The translations under genes and the position numbers were made by a program. A model generated the notes under the pieces. It was not told where the DNA came from and searched no databases. It saw only the letters and a list, made by a program, of their open reading frames with translations. Of a DNA stretch of 64,000 bases, positions 51,970 through 60,564 are shown one piece after another. Numbering within the stretch: the first letter of the stretch is position 1; every line of letters begins with the position of its first letter. Source of the DNA: Sphingobium sp. Leaf26 (lineage in GTDB: Bacteria; Pseudomonadota; Alphaproteobacteria; Sphingomonadales; Sphingomonadaceae); assembly GCF_001421665.1 (NCBI RefSeq), contig NZ_LMKV01000001.1, forward strand, positions 186,230 through 250,229, read 5' to 3'.

Positions 51970-52557
51970 ACACCACATTAGAGCATTTTCGAAGCAGATG
52001 GCATCATCTGCTGGCTCGGAAAATGCGGAAAACAAAAGATAATCAGAGCATAATCTGATCCTGTATGATCGGAACATGCTCTGGCGATGATGGGACGCTA
52101 TCCCTCTATGTTCCCGGCGCAGGCCGGGGAGCGCGTCATAGAAAGCAATCCTATGACGTGCAGCTATCAAGTGTAGAAACGAGCGCAGCGATCTTGCGCT
52201 GTCCTATTCCGTCTTTCTCTGATCTATCCTGCCGGATGGACCAGCCCCGCCCCAGCCAAAGCCGTGACCTGCCCGTGACCTATCCGGCGCGCAGGTGTCG
52301 CATTCCGATGATCCAACTGATTCTTCGCGGCCGCGTCACAAACGCATCGCCGTCGCATGCCTGTCGCACTTGCCCCGAAGAACGGCGAAAACACTGGCCC
52401 AGCGACGGTGTGAACTTCGGCAGTGACGCGCAACGATGACCTTCCGCCCCGACCTCCATGTCGCCATTCCTCATCGTCGGGAAACGCCACAGCAACAGGG
52501 GAAACCTAAGTCCTGCCTAGACGACCGGGCGGCAAAGTCCGGCGTCACAGCAGGAGA
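51970..52557. other. 588-bp gene-poor gap with hairpins and repeats
   Basis: No convincing gene is present. A large structure spans 51980-52082. Outer arms AGAGCAT / ATGCTCT enclose a long hairpin (GCATTTTC 51983-51990 with 52019-52026; inner GCAGATG 51994-52000 with 52005-52011) and a smaller ATCAGA..TCTGAT stem. A family A repeat core lies at 52109-52133, and the shared GCGACGGTGTGAACTTCG motif at 52402-52419. Any of these could belong to a small RNA or be repeat remnants. Confidence 0.55.
52109..52133. repeat. family A repeat, degenerate copy
   Basis: TTCCCGGCGCAGGCCGGGGA matches the family A core (2948) with one C missing. Confidence 0.6.
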
Positions 52558-52974
52558 ATGAATATGAGCATCACCCTTATCGCGCTGGCGGCGGCCGCCG
52601 CGTCGCACAGCGTCACCATAGACCATCACGGCCAGCAACTCGGCGCCACCTACACCGCCCGCACAGAAATGCGCACCAGGACGATCGGCGCCAAGACCCC
52701 CAATCGCATGGACAGCCAGCGTTGCCAGTGGACCGCGACCGTCATGGTCGATCGCAAGCTGGATCATGGTCCGGCGCTCGCCCGCACCATCGCCACCGAC
52801 AAGACATTTTCGGGCAGCGAAGCCGGTGCCTGCACGCCCGGTCGCAATTCGGGCGAACGCAACCTTGCCCAGCATCAGGAAAAGATAGAAGCGCATCTGG
52901 TCGCCGTGGCCCAGGCCGACCGCGCGCCCCTTCTGGCTGAACTGGACTCGGTACGTAATCTTGCATCCAACTGA
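52558..52974 (+). CDS. small exported protein of unknown function
   Basis: The 138-residue protein has a short hydrophobic start (MNMSITLIALAAAAASHSVT), probably a signal peptide. The mature part has two Cys, in DSQRCQWTAT and GACTPGRNSGE, likely to form a disulfide, and many His/Arg. AGGAGA lies directly before the ATG. It overlaps the next gene by 14 bp, suggesting co-expression with the TorF-like porin. The family is not recognised. Confidence 0.65.
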   Translation: MNMSITLIALAAAAASHSVTIDHHGQQLGATYTARTEMRTRTIGAKTPNRMDSQRCQWTATVMVDRKLDHGPALARTIATDKTFSGSEAGACTPGRNSGERNLAQHQEKIEAHLVAVAQADRAPLLAELDSVRNLASN

Positions 52975-53698
52975 TCATCTTCGCCGCGCGGCATGGCTGG
53001 GAGCGCTTCTGCTCGCCGGCCATGCCCATGCCGCCGCCGCCCAAAACCCATCCGGCATCACCGCCACGCTCGAAGCCGCCAGCGACGATCGCCGTCGCGG
53101 CCTCAGTTGGAGCGATGGCGATCCGGTGCTGCGCGGCACCCTCTCCGTACCGCTCGCCGACGGCCTCAGCCTCGACGGCAGCGCCACCACGCTCTGGGGC
53201 AGCGATCGCCATGGCGGCGCGGACGCCGCACTGGACCTGGGCGCCACCTATGCGAAGGATCTGGGCGGCTTCCGCCTGACCGCCGAAGGCCGCTACCACC
53301 TCTTCCCCGGCGCCTCGAATCAGGGCTATGGCGAAGTCGGCGCGATCGCCGGCTTCACGCTAGGCCCGGCCAGCGTCGATTTTGCCGCCCGCTACGCTCC
53401 CCGCCAGTCGGCGATCGGCGGCGACAATCTCTACCTGTCGGCCAGTTCCGCCGTCGCCATCCCCGGTACGCCCTTCACCCTGTCCGGCCATGTCGGCCGC
53501 TCTTCGGGCGACGTGCGCGATCCGGTGCGCGCCGCACGCCTTCGCCCTGACGGCGGCTATTGGGATCATGGCGTCGCGCTCGACTGGTACAGGGGGCGGT
53601 GGTCCGCCGGCCTGCGCTATGCCGATACGGACATCGACGCCCCCGACAGCGTCCATGCCGGCGCTACGCTCATCGCTCGGGTCGGCTTCACGCTCTGA
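52961..53698 (+). CDS. TorF-like putative porin
   Basis: The 245-residue outer-membrane-type protein has a signal peptide (RAAWLGALLLAGHAHAAAAQ). Alternating beta strands follow (ITATLEAASDDRRRGLSWSD, DPVLRGTLSVPLADGLSLDG, GFRLTAEGRYHLFPGASNQG), closing with a C-terminal strand ending in VGFTL, an aromatic near the end as in outer-membrane barrels. The first strand with RGLSWSDGDP matches TorF-type putative porins, common in sphingomonads. Translation appears to start at TTG (52961). Transport substrate unknown. Confidence 0.75.
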   Translation: MHPTDHLRRAAWLGALLLAGHAHAAAAQNPSGITATLEAASDDRRRGLSWSDGDPVLRGTLSVPLADGLSLDGSATTLWGSDRHGGADAALDLGATYAKDLGGFRLTAEGRYHLFPGASNQGYGEVGAIAGFTLGPASVDFAARYAPRQSAIGGDNLYLSASSAVAIPGTPFTLSGHVGRSSGDVRDPVRAARLRPDGGYWDHGVALDWYRGRWSAGLRYADTDIDAPDSVHAGATLIARVGFTL

Positions 53699-53752
53699 AG
53701 CCTTGTCCTACATCCTTCCGCTCTGGTAACAGCACAGCAGGAGGACATCATC

Positions 53753-54148
53753 ATGCCTGTAGAACTGACGATTCTCGCCTGGGGCATGATCCTGCTCCTT
53801 GTCCACATCTTCGCCGCCGCGCATGTGAAGACGAAGCAATATGGCACCGCATGGAATATGGGCGCTCGCGATGCGCATCTGCCGCCGCTGAACCCGCTCG
53901 CGGGCCGCCTGTCGCGCGCCGAAGCCAATTACAAGGAAACCCTGCCGATCGCGATCGTCGCGCTGATCGGCGTGGTCGTGGCAGGCCGCACGAGCGAATG
54001 GACGGCGCTGGGCGGCTGGATATGGCTCAGTGCGCGTGTCGTCTATCTGCCGCTCTATGCCGCCGGTGTACCGGTCGTCCGCACCATCATGTTCCTGGCC
54101 AGCCTTGTAGGGCTGCTGATCGTCCTCTGGCCGCTGCTCAGCCTTTAA
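53753..54148 (+). CDS. MAPEG family membrane protein
   Basis: The 131-residue protein has four hydrophobic helices and the MAPEG pattern with RLSRAEANYKETLPIAIVAL (Asn/Glu of the family) and RVVYLPLYAAGVPVVRTIMF, whose Arg/Tyr line the glutathione or lipid pocket. Bacterial members are often uncharacterised. AGGAGG precedes the ATG by 9 nt. The stop overlaps the convergent EAL gene by 4 bp. Confidence 0.88.
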   Translation: MPVELTILAWGMILLLVHIFAAAHVKTKQYGTAWNMGARDAHLPPLNPLAGRLSRAEANYKETLPIAIVALIGVVVAGRTSEWTALGGWIWLSARVVYLPLYAAGVPVVRTIMFLASLVGLLIVLWPLLSL

Positions 54149-56160
54149 CCCGCCAGCACCAGATTGATGAGGTCGGCGGAAGACACCCCCGCCGACCGCA
54201 GGAAGCCCTGATAATAGTCGCAGCCTTCGCGGGACAGCAATGCCAGTTGCTCCTCCGTTTCGACCCCTTCGGCAATCACCTTCAGCCCCAGCGACTTGGC
54301 CATGTGGATGACACCGCGCACGATGATCCGGTCCCGCGCCGTGCCGGCAATATCCTGCGCCAGCCCGCTGTCGATCTTCAGATAATCGAGCGGCAGATTC
54401 TTCAGATAGGCCAGACTGGAATAGCCGGTACCGAAATCGTCGATCGCGACGCCCAGCCCCTCGCCTCGCAGCGCCGTCAGCAACGCCGACGCCGCGCCGA
54501 CATCCTCGATCAACCCGCTCTCGGTAATCTCGACCGTCAAGCGTGACCGGGGGAAGCCGCTGCGATCCACCAGCCCCAGAAAATCGGACATGAAGCCCGG
54601 CTGGGCGATATCCGCCGCCGTGACGTTGATCGACAGGCGCAGGTCCGCCAGCGCTCGTGGCCAGGCCGCCGCCTGCCGCAGCGCCTCGGCCTGAATATGC
54701 GCCGACAATGGCAACATATAGTCGGATCGCTCGGCCGTGGCGAACAATATGCCCGCGCCCAGCGGCCCGTAATGTGGATGATTCCACCGCGCCAGCGCCT
54801 CCACGCCGCTGATCTTTTCGGAATCGACGGGATATTGCGGCTGGAACACGATGCTGATCTCGCCCCGGTCCAGCGCCAGCCGCAGGTCGGTTTCCAGCCG
54901 GTCGGCATCCACCTGCCGGCTCTGCTTTTCGGCGGACAATATGCGAATGCCCTCCCCCCCCGCCTGTCGCGCGTCGGACAAGGCGGTGCCGGCGCGGCGC
55001 AGCAACTGCGTCACATCATCCTCCGCGCGCGCCTGCGCGATGCCGCAGCGAGCGATCAGGCGAATGAGGTGATCCCCGGCGCTGAATGGCTGACCCACAG
55101 CGCCGATCAACTGCCGCGCCAGGAAGGTCGCCCGGTCGCTACCCGCCACTTCGCCGGTCAGCCCGACCAGAAATTCCGTGCCCGCAATGCGCGCGACCAT
55201 GGTGCCGGGCGCGACATCGTCCACCATCCGCTCGATCCGCCGCGCGATCCGTCCCAGCAGCGCGTCGCCCACCACCTGGCCATAGGCTGCGTTCATCCGG
55301 TCGAACTGGCTGATCGACAGCAGCAATATCGTCGTCGGCAGCCCCGCCCGCCGGCCCAGCCAGTCGAGCGCCGCCTGCCGCGATCGCAAACCGGTCAGAT
55401 GATCGCGGCTGCCGCCATCCTGCGCCTGCCCGTCGGACAGCCATTCGACATCGGCAGCAATGGCGCCATCCGTCTCCCGCAAATGATGGACCAGCCGCTG
55501 CCCCGGCCGGTCAGGCAATCCATGCGCCAACACCGCCGGCCGACCCGACTGCCGCATCGTCTTCAACGCCGCCAGCAACGTGCGCCGTTCCACCCGTGGC
55601 AAACGCCGCACCAGCGCCGCAGGGGCGATCCGCGCCTCATCGACTCCCATATGCTGCGCCAGACTGTCGCTCAGTCGCAGCAGCCGGTCATTCCCCAGCG
55701 CCCAGTAGAGCGCGTCCCCGCGCCTTATGCGTTGCGCCCGCTGGCTATGGGCGACACCGCCGCCCAGCCGCTCGACCAGCCGGTGCGCCGACGCCAGTGC
55801 CGCATTCAGTCGCATGTCCGTCACCGGCCCGGCCAGATAGTGGGTCGCCCCCACCGCCAGCAACGCCGGCACCTGATCCAGATGCCGCTCGTCGATCAGG
55901 ATCAGGATCGCGCCGCCACCCGCCTCCATCGCCGGCACCAGCGGCGCCAGCAGATTGCCGACATCACCGCCACCGCGCAGGTCGACCAGCGCAATCTGGG
56001 CCTCGCTATGCAGATAACGCTGCGGCGCATCCTTGTGCCGCCGCGCGCCGATCGCGCGCCAGCCGAGGCCCTGCGCAATCTGGATCAGCCCGTCCCGGTC
56101 GCCCGGCGACAGGATGAACAGGCTGCGCTGGCTCTCTGCGCTCTGATCCCCGCTTGTCAA
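54145..56160 (-). CDS. degenerate GGDEF - EAL protein (putative c-di-GMP phosphodiesterase)
   Basis: The 671-residue protein has an N-terminal receiver-like region (SLFILSPGDRDGLIQIAQGL onward, without a clear phospho-acceptor Asp), a linker, and a GGDEF domain whose site is AGTEF at 326-330. This is predicted to be inactive as a cyclase. A well-conserved EAL domain follows, with EAL at 454-456 (SGVEALARW), DDFGTGYSSL, IAEGVET and a final QGF region. Phosphodiesterase activity is therefore plausible, with the GGDEF domain as a possible GTP sensor. No membrane segment is seen. The PilZ protein at 44190 could belong to the same signal network. Confidence 0.9.
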   Translation of the reverse strand: MTSGDQSAESQRSLFILSPGDRDGLIQIAQGLGWRAIGARRHKDAPQRYLHSEAQIALVDLRGGGDVGNLLAPLVPAMEAGGGAILILIDERHLDQVPALLAVGATHYLAGPVTDMRLNAALASAHRLVERLGGGVAHSQRAQRIRRGDALYWALGNDRLLRLSDSLAQHMGVDEARIAPAALVRRLPRVERRTLLAALKTMRQSGRPAVLAHGLPDRPGQRLVHHLRETDGAIAADVEWLSDGQAQDGGSRDHLTGLRSRQAALDWLGRRAGLPTTILLLSISQFDRMNAAYGQVVGDALLGRIARRIERMVDDVAPGTMVARIAGTEFLVGLTGEVAGSDRATFLARQLIGAVGQPFSAGDHLIRLIARCGIAQARAEDDVTQLLRRAGTALSDARQAGGEGIRILSAEKQSRQVDADRLETDLRLALDRGEISIVFQPQYPVDSEKISGVEALARWNHPHYGPLGAGILFATAERSDYMLPLSAHIQAEALRQAAAWPRALADLRLSINVTAADIAQPGFMSDFLGLVDRSGFPRSRLTVEITESGLIEDVGAASALLTALRGEGLGVAIDDFGTGYSSLAYLKNLPLDYLKIDSGLAQDIAGTARDRIIVRGVIHMAKSLGLKVIAEGVETEEQLALLSREGCDYYQGFLRSAGVSSADLINLVLAG

Positions 56161-56306
56161 ATCATGTCCCCGGCATCGCGCATCGCGACGTCTTTATCAG
56201 ACAGGCGTTACCGACCTCTTGCCCTGCCTGCAACTTCCGTGACCTGGCTACCGGGGCACCTGTGCCGGCTCTTGCACAGACCCTGTCCATCGCCTAGCTA
56301 GTCGGC

Positions 56307-57317
56307 ATGGTTATGGCCGCCCCCTCGCGTGTGCCGATGACCGACGGCCTTGGCCGCCGGATCAGCTATCTGCGCATATCGGTCACCGACCGCTGCGACC
56401 TGCGTTGCCGTTACTGCATGGCCGAACGGATGCAGTTCCTGCCCAAGAACCAGGTGCTGACGCTGGAGGAGATCGCGCTGCTGGCCGATCTGTTCGTCGC
56501 GCGCGGCATCGACAGGATTCGCCTGACCGGCGGCGAACCGCTTATCCGCCGTGATATCGGCGATCTGGTCCGCCGCATCGGTCGGCATCTGGGGGCAGGA
56601 CTGAACGAGCTGACGCTGACCACCAATGGCACCCGACTGACGGAGCATGCCGCCATGCTCGCCGATTCCGGCGTGCGGCGGATCAATGTCAGCCTGGACA
56701 GCCGCGATCCCGCGCGCTTCGCCCATGTGACGCGCGGCGGCCGGATCGAACAGGTGTTGGACGGGCTGGATGCCGCCCGCGCCGCCGGCCTTGCGATCAA
56801 GATCAACATGGTCGCGCTGAAGGGCGTCAATGACGACGAAATCCTGCCGATGCTGCGCTGGTGCGGCGAACAGGGCTTCGACCTGACCCTGATCGAAACG
56901 ATGCCGCTCGGCGATACCGGCGAAGACCGGACCGATCATTACCTCCCGCTGACGCAGGTGGCCGACATGATTCGCGCCGATCATATGCTCACGCCGCTCG
57001 ACCACCGCACCGGCGGCCCCGCCCGCTATCATGCCGTGGACGGGATGGGCATCAAGCTCGGCCTCATCACCCCGCTGACGCAGAATTTCTGCGCCGACTG
57101 CAACCGCATCCGCATGACCTGCGAGGGCAAGATCTTCATGTGCCTGGGGCATGAGGATCATGTCGATTTCAAGACCGCCCTGCGCGAAGGCAGCCTGCCT
57201 GCGGTCCAGCCCCTGATCGACCGGGCGCTGCGCCTCAAGCCCGCGGCTCACGACTTCCGCATCGGTACGGGCATAAGCGCCGCCACGCAGCGCCATATGA
57301 GCGTCACCGGCGGATGA
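56307..57317 (+). CDS. moaA: GTP 3',8-cyclase MoaA
   Basis: MoaA is the radical SAM enzyme that starts molybdenum cofactor synthesis from GTP. The 336-residue protein has the N-terminal cluster motif CDLRCRYC (Cys30, 34, 37) and the C-terminal second cluster motif CADCNRIRMTCEGKIFMC. It ends in a Gly-Gly tail (VTGG), which the family requires for catalysis. The stop overlaps nadK as ATGA. Other moa genes are not in the window. Confidence 0.97.
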   Translation: MVMAAPSRVPMTDGLGRRISYLRISVTDRCDLRCRYCMAERMQFLPKNQVLTLEEIALLADLFVARGIDRIRLTGGEPLIRRDIGDLVRRIGRHLGAGLNELTLTTNGTRLTEHAAMLADSGVRRINVSLDSRDPARFAHVTRGGRIEQVLDGLDAARAAGLAIKINMVALKGVNDDEILPMLRWCGEQGFDLTLIETMPLGDTGEDRTDHYLPLTQVADMIRADHMLTPLDHRTGGPARYHAVDGMGIKLGLITPLTQNFCADCNRIRMTCEGKIFMCLGHEDHVDFKTALREGSLPAVQPLIDRALRLKPAAHDFRIGTGISAATQRHMSVTGG

Positions 57318-58090
57318 GCGACGAGCCGCGGCGCGCGCTGGTCGCGTCCCCCACCCAGGCGGCCCGCGCGGCGGAAGAGCGGCTCCGCGCCACTTATGAT
57401 TTCGTGCCCTTCGAGCAGGCCGACATGATCATCGCGCTGGGTGGCGACGGCTTCATGCTCCAGACGCTCCATTCCATGCTGGAATCGCGGCGGATCATCC
57501 CGATCTTCGGCATGAATCTCGGCACCGTCGGCTTCCTGATGAACGAATGGCGGCTGGAACGGCTGGACCAGCGGCTCGACAAGGCGAAGAGCTTCAAGGT
57601 CAATCCGCTGCGCATGACCGTGGATACGGTCGATGGCGAACGTTTCTCGATCCCCGCCATCAATGAAGTGTCGTTGCTGCGCGAAACCCGCCAGACCGCC
57701 AAGCTGGAGGTGCAGGTCAACGGCCGCCCCGTCCTGCCCGAACTGGTGTGCGACGGCGTACTGGTGGCGACTCCCGCCGGCTCCACCGCTTATAACCTCT
57801 CCGCCCACGGTCCGATCCTGCCGCTCGGCTCCGGCCTCGTCGCCCTCACCCCGATCAGCCCCTTCCGCCCGCGGCGCTGGCGTGGCGCCATCCTGCCCGA
57901 AAACACCGCGATCCGCTTCACCGTGCTCGACCCGGTCAAGCGCCCGGTCAGCGCCGTGGCCGATCAGCGCGAAGTACGCGATGTGGCGCAGGTGGAAATC
58001 GGCATCGACCGCGCAACGCCGCTGACGCTGCTGTTCGATCCCGAACATACGCTGGACGACCGCATCGCCGCCGAACAGTTCATCGCATGA
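57314..58090 (+). CDS. nadK: NAD kinase
   Basis: NadK makes NADP from NAD. The 258-residue protein is short, as in many alphaproteobacteria. It has the GGDG phosphate site at 43-46 (MIIALGGDGFMLQTLH), FGMNLGTVGFLMN, the NE motif in PAINEVSLLRE, and VCDGVLVATPAGSTAYNLSA. The ATG lies inside the last codons of moaA, so translation is coupled. The downstream tRNA genes have their own promoters. Confidence 0.95.
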   Translation: MSDEPRRALVASPTQAARAAEERLRATYDFVPFEQADMIIALGGDGFMLQTLHSMLESRRIIPIFGMNLGTVGFLMNEWRLERLDQRLDKAKSFKVNPLRMTVDTVDGERFSIPAINEVSLLRETRQTAKLEVQVNGRPVLPELVCDGVLVATPAGSTAYNLSAHGPILPLGSGLVALTPISPFRPRRWRGAILPENTAIRFTVLDPVKRPVSAVADQREVRDVAQVEIGIDRATPLTLLFDPEHTLDDRIAAEQFIA

Positions 58091-58109
58091 AATTTCCGTC
58101 ATTTGGCGC

Positions 58110-58139
58110 TTGCCATTCCCGGAAAACCGCTGCTATAGG
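58110..58139 (+). promoter_or_regulatory. promoter of the first tRNA-Asn gene
   Basis: TTGCCA (58110-58115) and TATAGG (58134-58139) are spaced 18 bp and followed by GCGGCCTGCCC. The region is duplicated almost exactly before the second tRNA (58378). Confidence 0.75.
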
Positions 58140-58167
58140 CGCGGCCTGCCCAGCGTAAGCGGGTTGC

Positions 58168-58242
58168 TCCCCGATAGCTCAGCGGTAGAGCATTCGACTG
58201 TTAATCGAATGGCCGTAGGTTCGAATCCTACTCGGGGAGCCA
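58168..58242 (+). tRNA. tRNA-Asn (GTT), copy 1
   Basis: The acceptor stem TCCCCGA (58168-58174) pairs with TCGGGGA (58232-58238), with G as discriminator and an encoded CCA (58240-58242). D arm, anticodon stem TTCGA/TCGAA with loop CTGTTAA (anticodon GTT at 58200-58202), and T arm GTAGG-TTCGAAT-CCTAC are all complete. ATTTTTCC follows as a likely terminator tract. Confidence 0.97.
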
Positions 58243-58377
58243 CATTTTTCCGGCCGCAGCGCCGGCCCTCCTTACAGACTCAGCGATCTGCGCCACATCG
58301 GCTATCCGCCGTCGCGCGGCAGTTCCATCGCTTTGCTTTGACGGGACTTTTTTTCAGAATTTAACCATTCAAGGCCC

Positions 58378-58406
58378 TTGCCATTCCTGCCGGGCCGGGG
58401 CATAGG
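58378..58406 (+). promoter_or_regulatory. promoter of the second tRNA-Asn gene
   Basis: TTGCCA (58378-58383) and CATAGG (58401-58406) are spaced 17 bp and followed by the same CGCGGCCTGCCC as in copy 1. The promoter therefore belongs to the duplicated unit. Confidence 0.7.
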
Positions 58407-58434
58407 CGCGGCCTGCCCGGCGAAAACCGGCCGT

Positions 58435-58509
58435 TCCCCGATAGCTCAGCGGTAGAGCATTCGACTGTTAATCGAATGGCCGTAGGTTCGAATCCTACTC
58501 GGGGAGCCA
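58435..58509 (+). tRNA. tRNA-Asn (GTT), copy 2
   Basis: Identical over all 75 nt to the first copy, with anticodon GTT at 58467-58469 and encoded CCA at 58507-58509. GAGCCACATTTTTCC follows as in copy 1. The 192-bp spacer between the two genes has no gene. Confidence 0.97.
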
Positions 58510-58574
58510 CATTTTTCCAGCCACATCGACAAACACGACAAGCGGCTCACATCGCAGCGCCTCCCCCTGCGCGC

Positions 58575-58608
58575 AAGAAAAAGCGCGCGAAGCCCAAGGG
58601 CCTCGCGC
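58575..58608 (-). terminator. terminator of the ParA/RHH/SPOR operon
   Basis: GCGCGAAGCCC (58585-58595) pairs with 58598-58608 with one G-T mismatch. On the minus strand the stem is followed by GCTTTTTCTT. It lies 28 bp after the SPOR gene stop. Confidence 0.85.
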
Positions 58609-58636
58609 GTCATAGGTCACGCTTGGGAGATGACAT

Positions 58637-60001
58637 TCATCGCGATGCGAACTGGCGTCCCCGGCTGGCCACGGCCCAGCGCTGCGGCGTCGCGCCGGCA
58701 GCGCCTTCCCGCACGAAGCACTGGCCGCGCTGCGCACGGATCGTCCGGCACGCCACCATCGCATCCGCCCGGCTACCAAAGCCGCTGATCGCGAGGCGGT
58801 GAAAAGTCTTGCCATTGACCGTCGCCTGGCTGGTCAGCACCGGGAAGGCCGCAAGCGTGCTGTTGCGCCCCGCCATGCCCTGCCATTTCTCCTTGGCAAT
58901 CGCCGCATTGTCATAGGCGCCCAACTGCACCACCCAGTTGCTGGCGCCGTTGGCGACCGGCTTGATGAAAGCGGCCTGCTGCATCCGGGCGACGGGCGCA
59001 GCGGCGGCGGGCACCGGCTGTGCCTTGGCGCGGCCTCTGGCAGTGGCGATTTGCTTGCCGTTGCGATCTTCAACGATGAAATCGCGCGCAGCGACCCGCA
59101 CCGGCGCCGGCGACGCCTTGATGACTGGGGCAGCCTCGACCACCGGCTGCAGCGCAGGCACAGCCTGCGCCATCTCGACCGGCGCCGCAGGCTCTGCGGC
59201 CGGCAACGGCGCGGTTTCGGGCGCGGCTTCCGCCATCTGCACCGGCGCATCGACGGCAGCAGGCGCCAGCGCCAGAGCGACCGGCTGACCGGCATCCCCT
59301 TCGTTGATCGTCACACCCATCAGCGCGGCGACCCGCATCGGTGCCAGCGACGGCTCGGCCATCTGCGCCCAGTCGGAAATACGCTTGTTCGCATCGAGCG
59401 GCTGCATGTCCATGCCCACGATCATGCGGGCATCCTTCCAGCGGCCCGCCAGCGCATAGGCATAGCCCAGATTCTGGCGCGTGCGCACCGTCGCGGACGG
59501 ATCATGGATCGCTTCGGACAGGATCCGCACACCCTCGGCCGGGTCGCCTGCCATCGCCATCGCCAGACCATAGTCGCTGGCCGGCACGGTACCGGCATGA
59601 GCGACCAGCAGGTTGCGCGCATCGTCGGCACGCCCCTGCGCCACCTGCACCAGCGCCAGGCTGACGATGGTGCTGGCGTCCATATTGCCCAGCGTCATCG
59701 CATCGCCCAGCGCCGTCTGCGCCGACGCGAACCGACCGGCCAGCACATAGGCACGGCCCAATATCTGGCGATAGGCGGCATTTTGCGGGGCCAATTGCAC
59801 CGCCGCCTCGGCAGCCTGCACGGCCTTCACACCGTTGCGATCGGCCAGCGCCTTTTCGGCGGCGGCGGCCAGCTTGCCTGCGTCGCCCTTTGGCTGCACG
59901 GCCGATGCAGACGGACGGAATGCTGCGCCGGTACAACCAACCATAGTCGTGGCGACCAGCAGGGATGATAGTGCCGCCTTCGCGAATGTCTTGCGTTTCA
60001 T
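58637..60001 (-). CDS. TPR/SPOR domain lipoprotein
   Basis: The 454-residue protein starts with a lipoprotein signal (lipobox VATTMVGC). About 150 residues of TPR-like helical repeats follow (AEKALADRNGVKAVQAAEAA, YRQILGRAYVLAGRFASAQ, RTRQNLGYAYALAGRWKDAR), then a Pro/Ala-rich linker. A C-terminal SPOR domain (NWVVQLGAYDNAAIAKEKW ... RLAISGFGSRADAMVAC) ends it. SPOR domains bind denuded septal peptidoglycan. The ATG at 60001 is preferred over an upstream GTG because GGGTGGG precedes it. It is last in the parA operon, followed by a terminator. Confidence 0.88.
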   Translation of the reverse strand: MKRKTFAKAALSSLLVATTMVGCTGAAFRPSASAVQPKGDAGKLAAAAEKALADRNGVKAVQAAEAAVQLAPQNAAYRQILGRAYVLAGRFASAQTALGDAMTLGNMDASTIVSLALVQVAQGRADDARNLLVAHAGTVPASDYGLAMAMAGDPAEGVRILSEAIHDPSATVRTRQNLGYAYALAGRWKDARMIVGMDMQPLDANKRISDWAQMAEPSLAPMRVAALMGVTINEGDAGQPVALALAPAAVDAPVQMAEAAPETAPLPAAEPAAPVEMAQAVPALQPVVEAAPVIKASPAPVRVAARDFIVEDRNGKQIATARGRAKAQPVPAAAAPVARMQQAAFIKPVANGASNWVVQLGAYDNAAIAKEKWQGMAGRNSTLAAFPVLTSQATVNGKTFHRLAISGFGSRADAMVACRTIRAQRGQCFVREGAAGATPQRWAVASRGRQFASR

Positions 60002-60020
60002 GAGCTTACCCACCCTTCAT

Positions 60021-60551
60021 TCACTGGCCGTCGCGCATGTGCGGCAGCTGCTGAGTCAGCCGGTCGATCTCCGGCAGGTCATTGAGAAAATCGTCCAGCG
60101 CCTTCGTCACGATCTGCTGGGCCGAACGGCCCGTGATCGCGCAGGCCAGGCGCAGTTTCAGATGCCGCTGCGCATCCAGACGCAATGTGAAGGCCGCCTT
60201 GCGACCACGTCCAACCAGTTCAGCCTTTTCGACCGGGACCGTCTCGGCCTTCGCTTTCGCCGGCCTGGCCGCCAGCCGCTTGGCCAGCACCTTGCGCTCT
60301 TCCACCACTGGCGGCACCGGAACCACCGGCGCCATCGGCGTCAGGCCGATCGGCGCAACCGGTTCCTCGACCGGCTCATGCACCGGCTCCACGTCGAAGC
60401 CCATGTCGTTCCAGCCCAGGTCATCCTGCTGCATGGCCGACATCGGGGTCCGGCCAAAGCCGAGCATCGGACGGCGCATCGCCGGCTGGGCCGCGCCCTT
60501 GCGGGCCAGCAGGCCGGAGGTCAGCGACGCGAGCGGTTTGGGTTCGGCCAT
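60021..60551 (-). CDS. ribbon-helix-helix-type protein downstream of ParA
   Basis: The 176-residue protein has a long Pro/Glu/Val-rich N-terminal half with no obvious fold. A C-terminal domain (RKAAFTLRLDAQRHLKLRLACAITG then RSAQQIVTKALDDFLNDLPE) shows the strand-helix-helix pattern of ribbon-helix-helix DNA-binding proteins. It lies 13 bp after parA on the same strand. In plasmid and MipZ-like systems the ParA partner is often a small DNA-binding protein, so a ParA-activating or DNA-anchoring role is a reasonable inference. MAEPKPLASLTSGLLARKG, the basic start, resembles peptides that stimulate ParA ATPases. Confidence 0.72.
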   Translation of the reverse strand: MAEPKPLASLTSGLLARKGAAQPAMRRPMLGFGRTPMSAMQQDDLGWNDMGFDVEPVHEPVEEPVAPIGLTPMAPVVPVPPVVEERKVLAKRLAARPAKAKAETVPVEKAELVGRGRKAAFTLRLDAQRHLKLRLACAITGRSAQQIVTKALDDFLNDLPEIDRLTQQLPHMRDGQ

Positions 60552-60564
60552 CTGCCCTGCTCCC

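Noticed and set aside
52065..52439. 124-codon open frame in the gap after mfd
   Set aside because: It runs through a palindromic repeat and hairpins, has no good ribosome-binding site and no recognisable fold.
54697..56301. 534-codon open frame antisense to the EAL protein gene
   Set aside because: No recognisable domain; it mirrors the sense gene's codon bias.
58168..58509. tRNA-Asn pair as an integration site of a genomic island
   Set aside because: Both tRNAs are complete, no integrase is near, and the flanking genes are ordinary housekeeping or cell-envelope genes.
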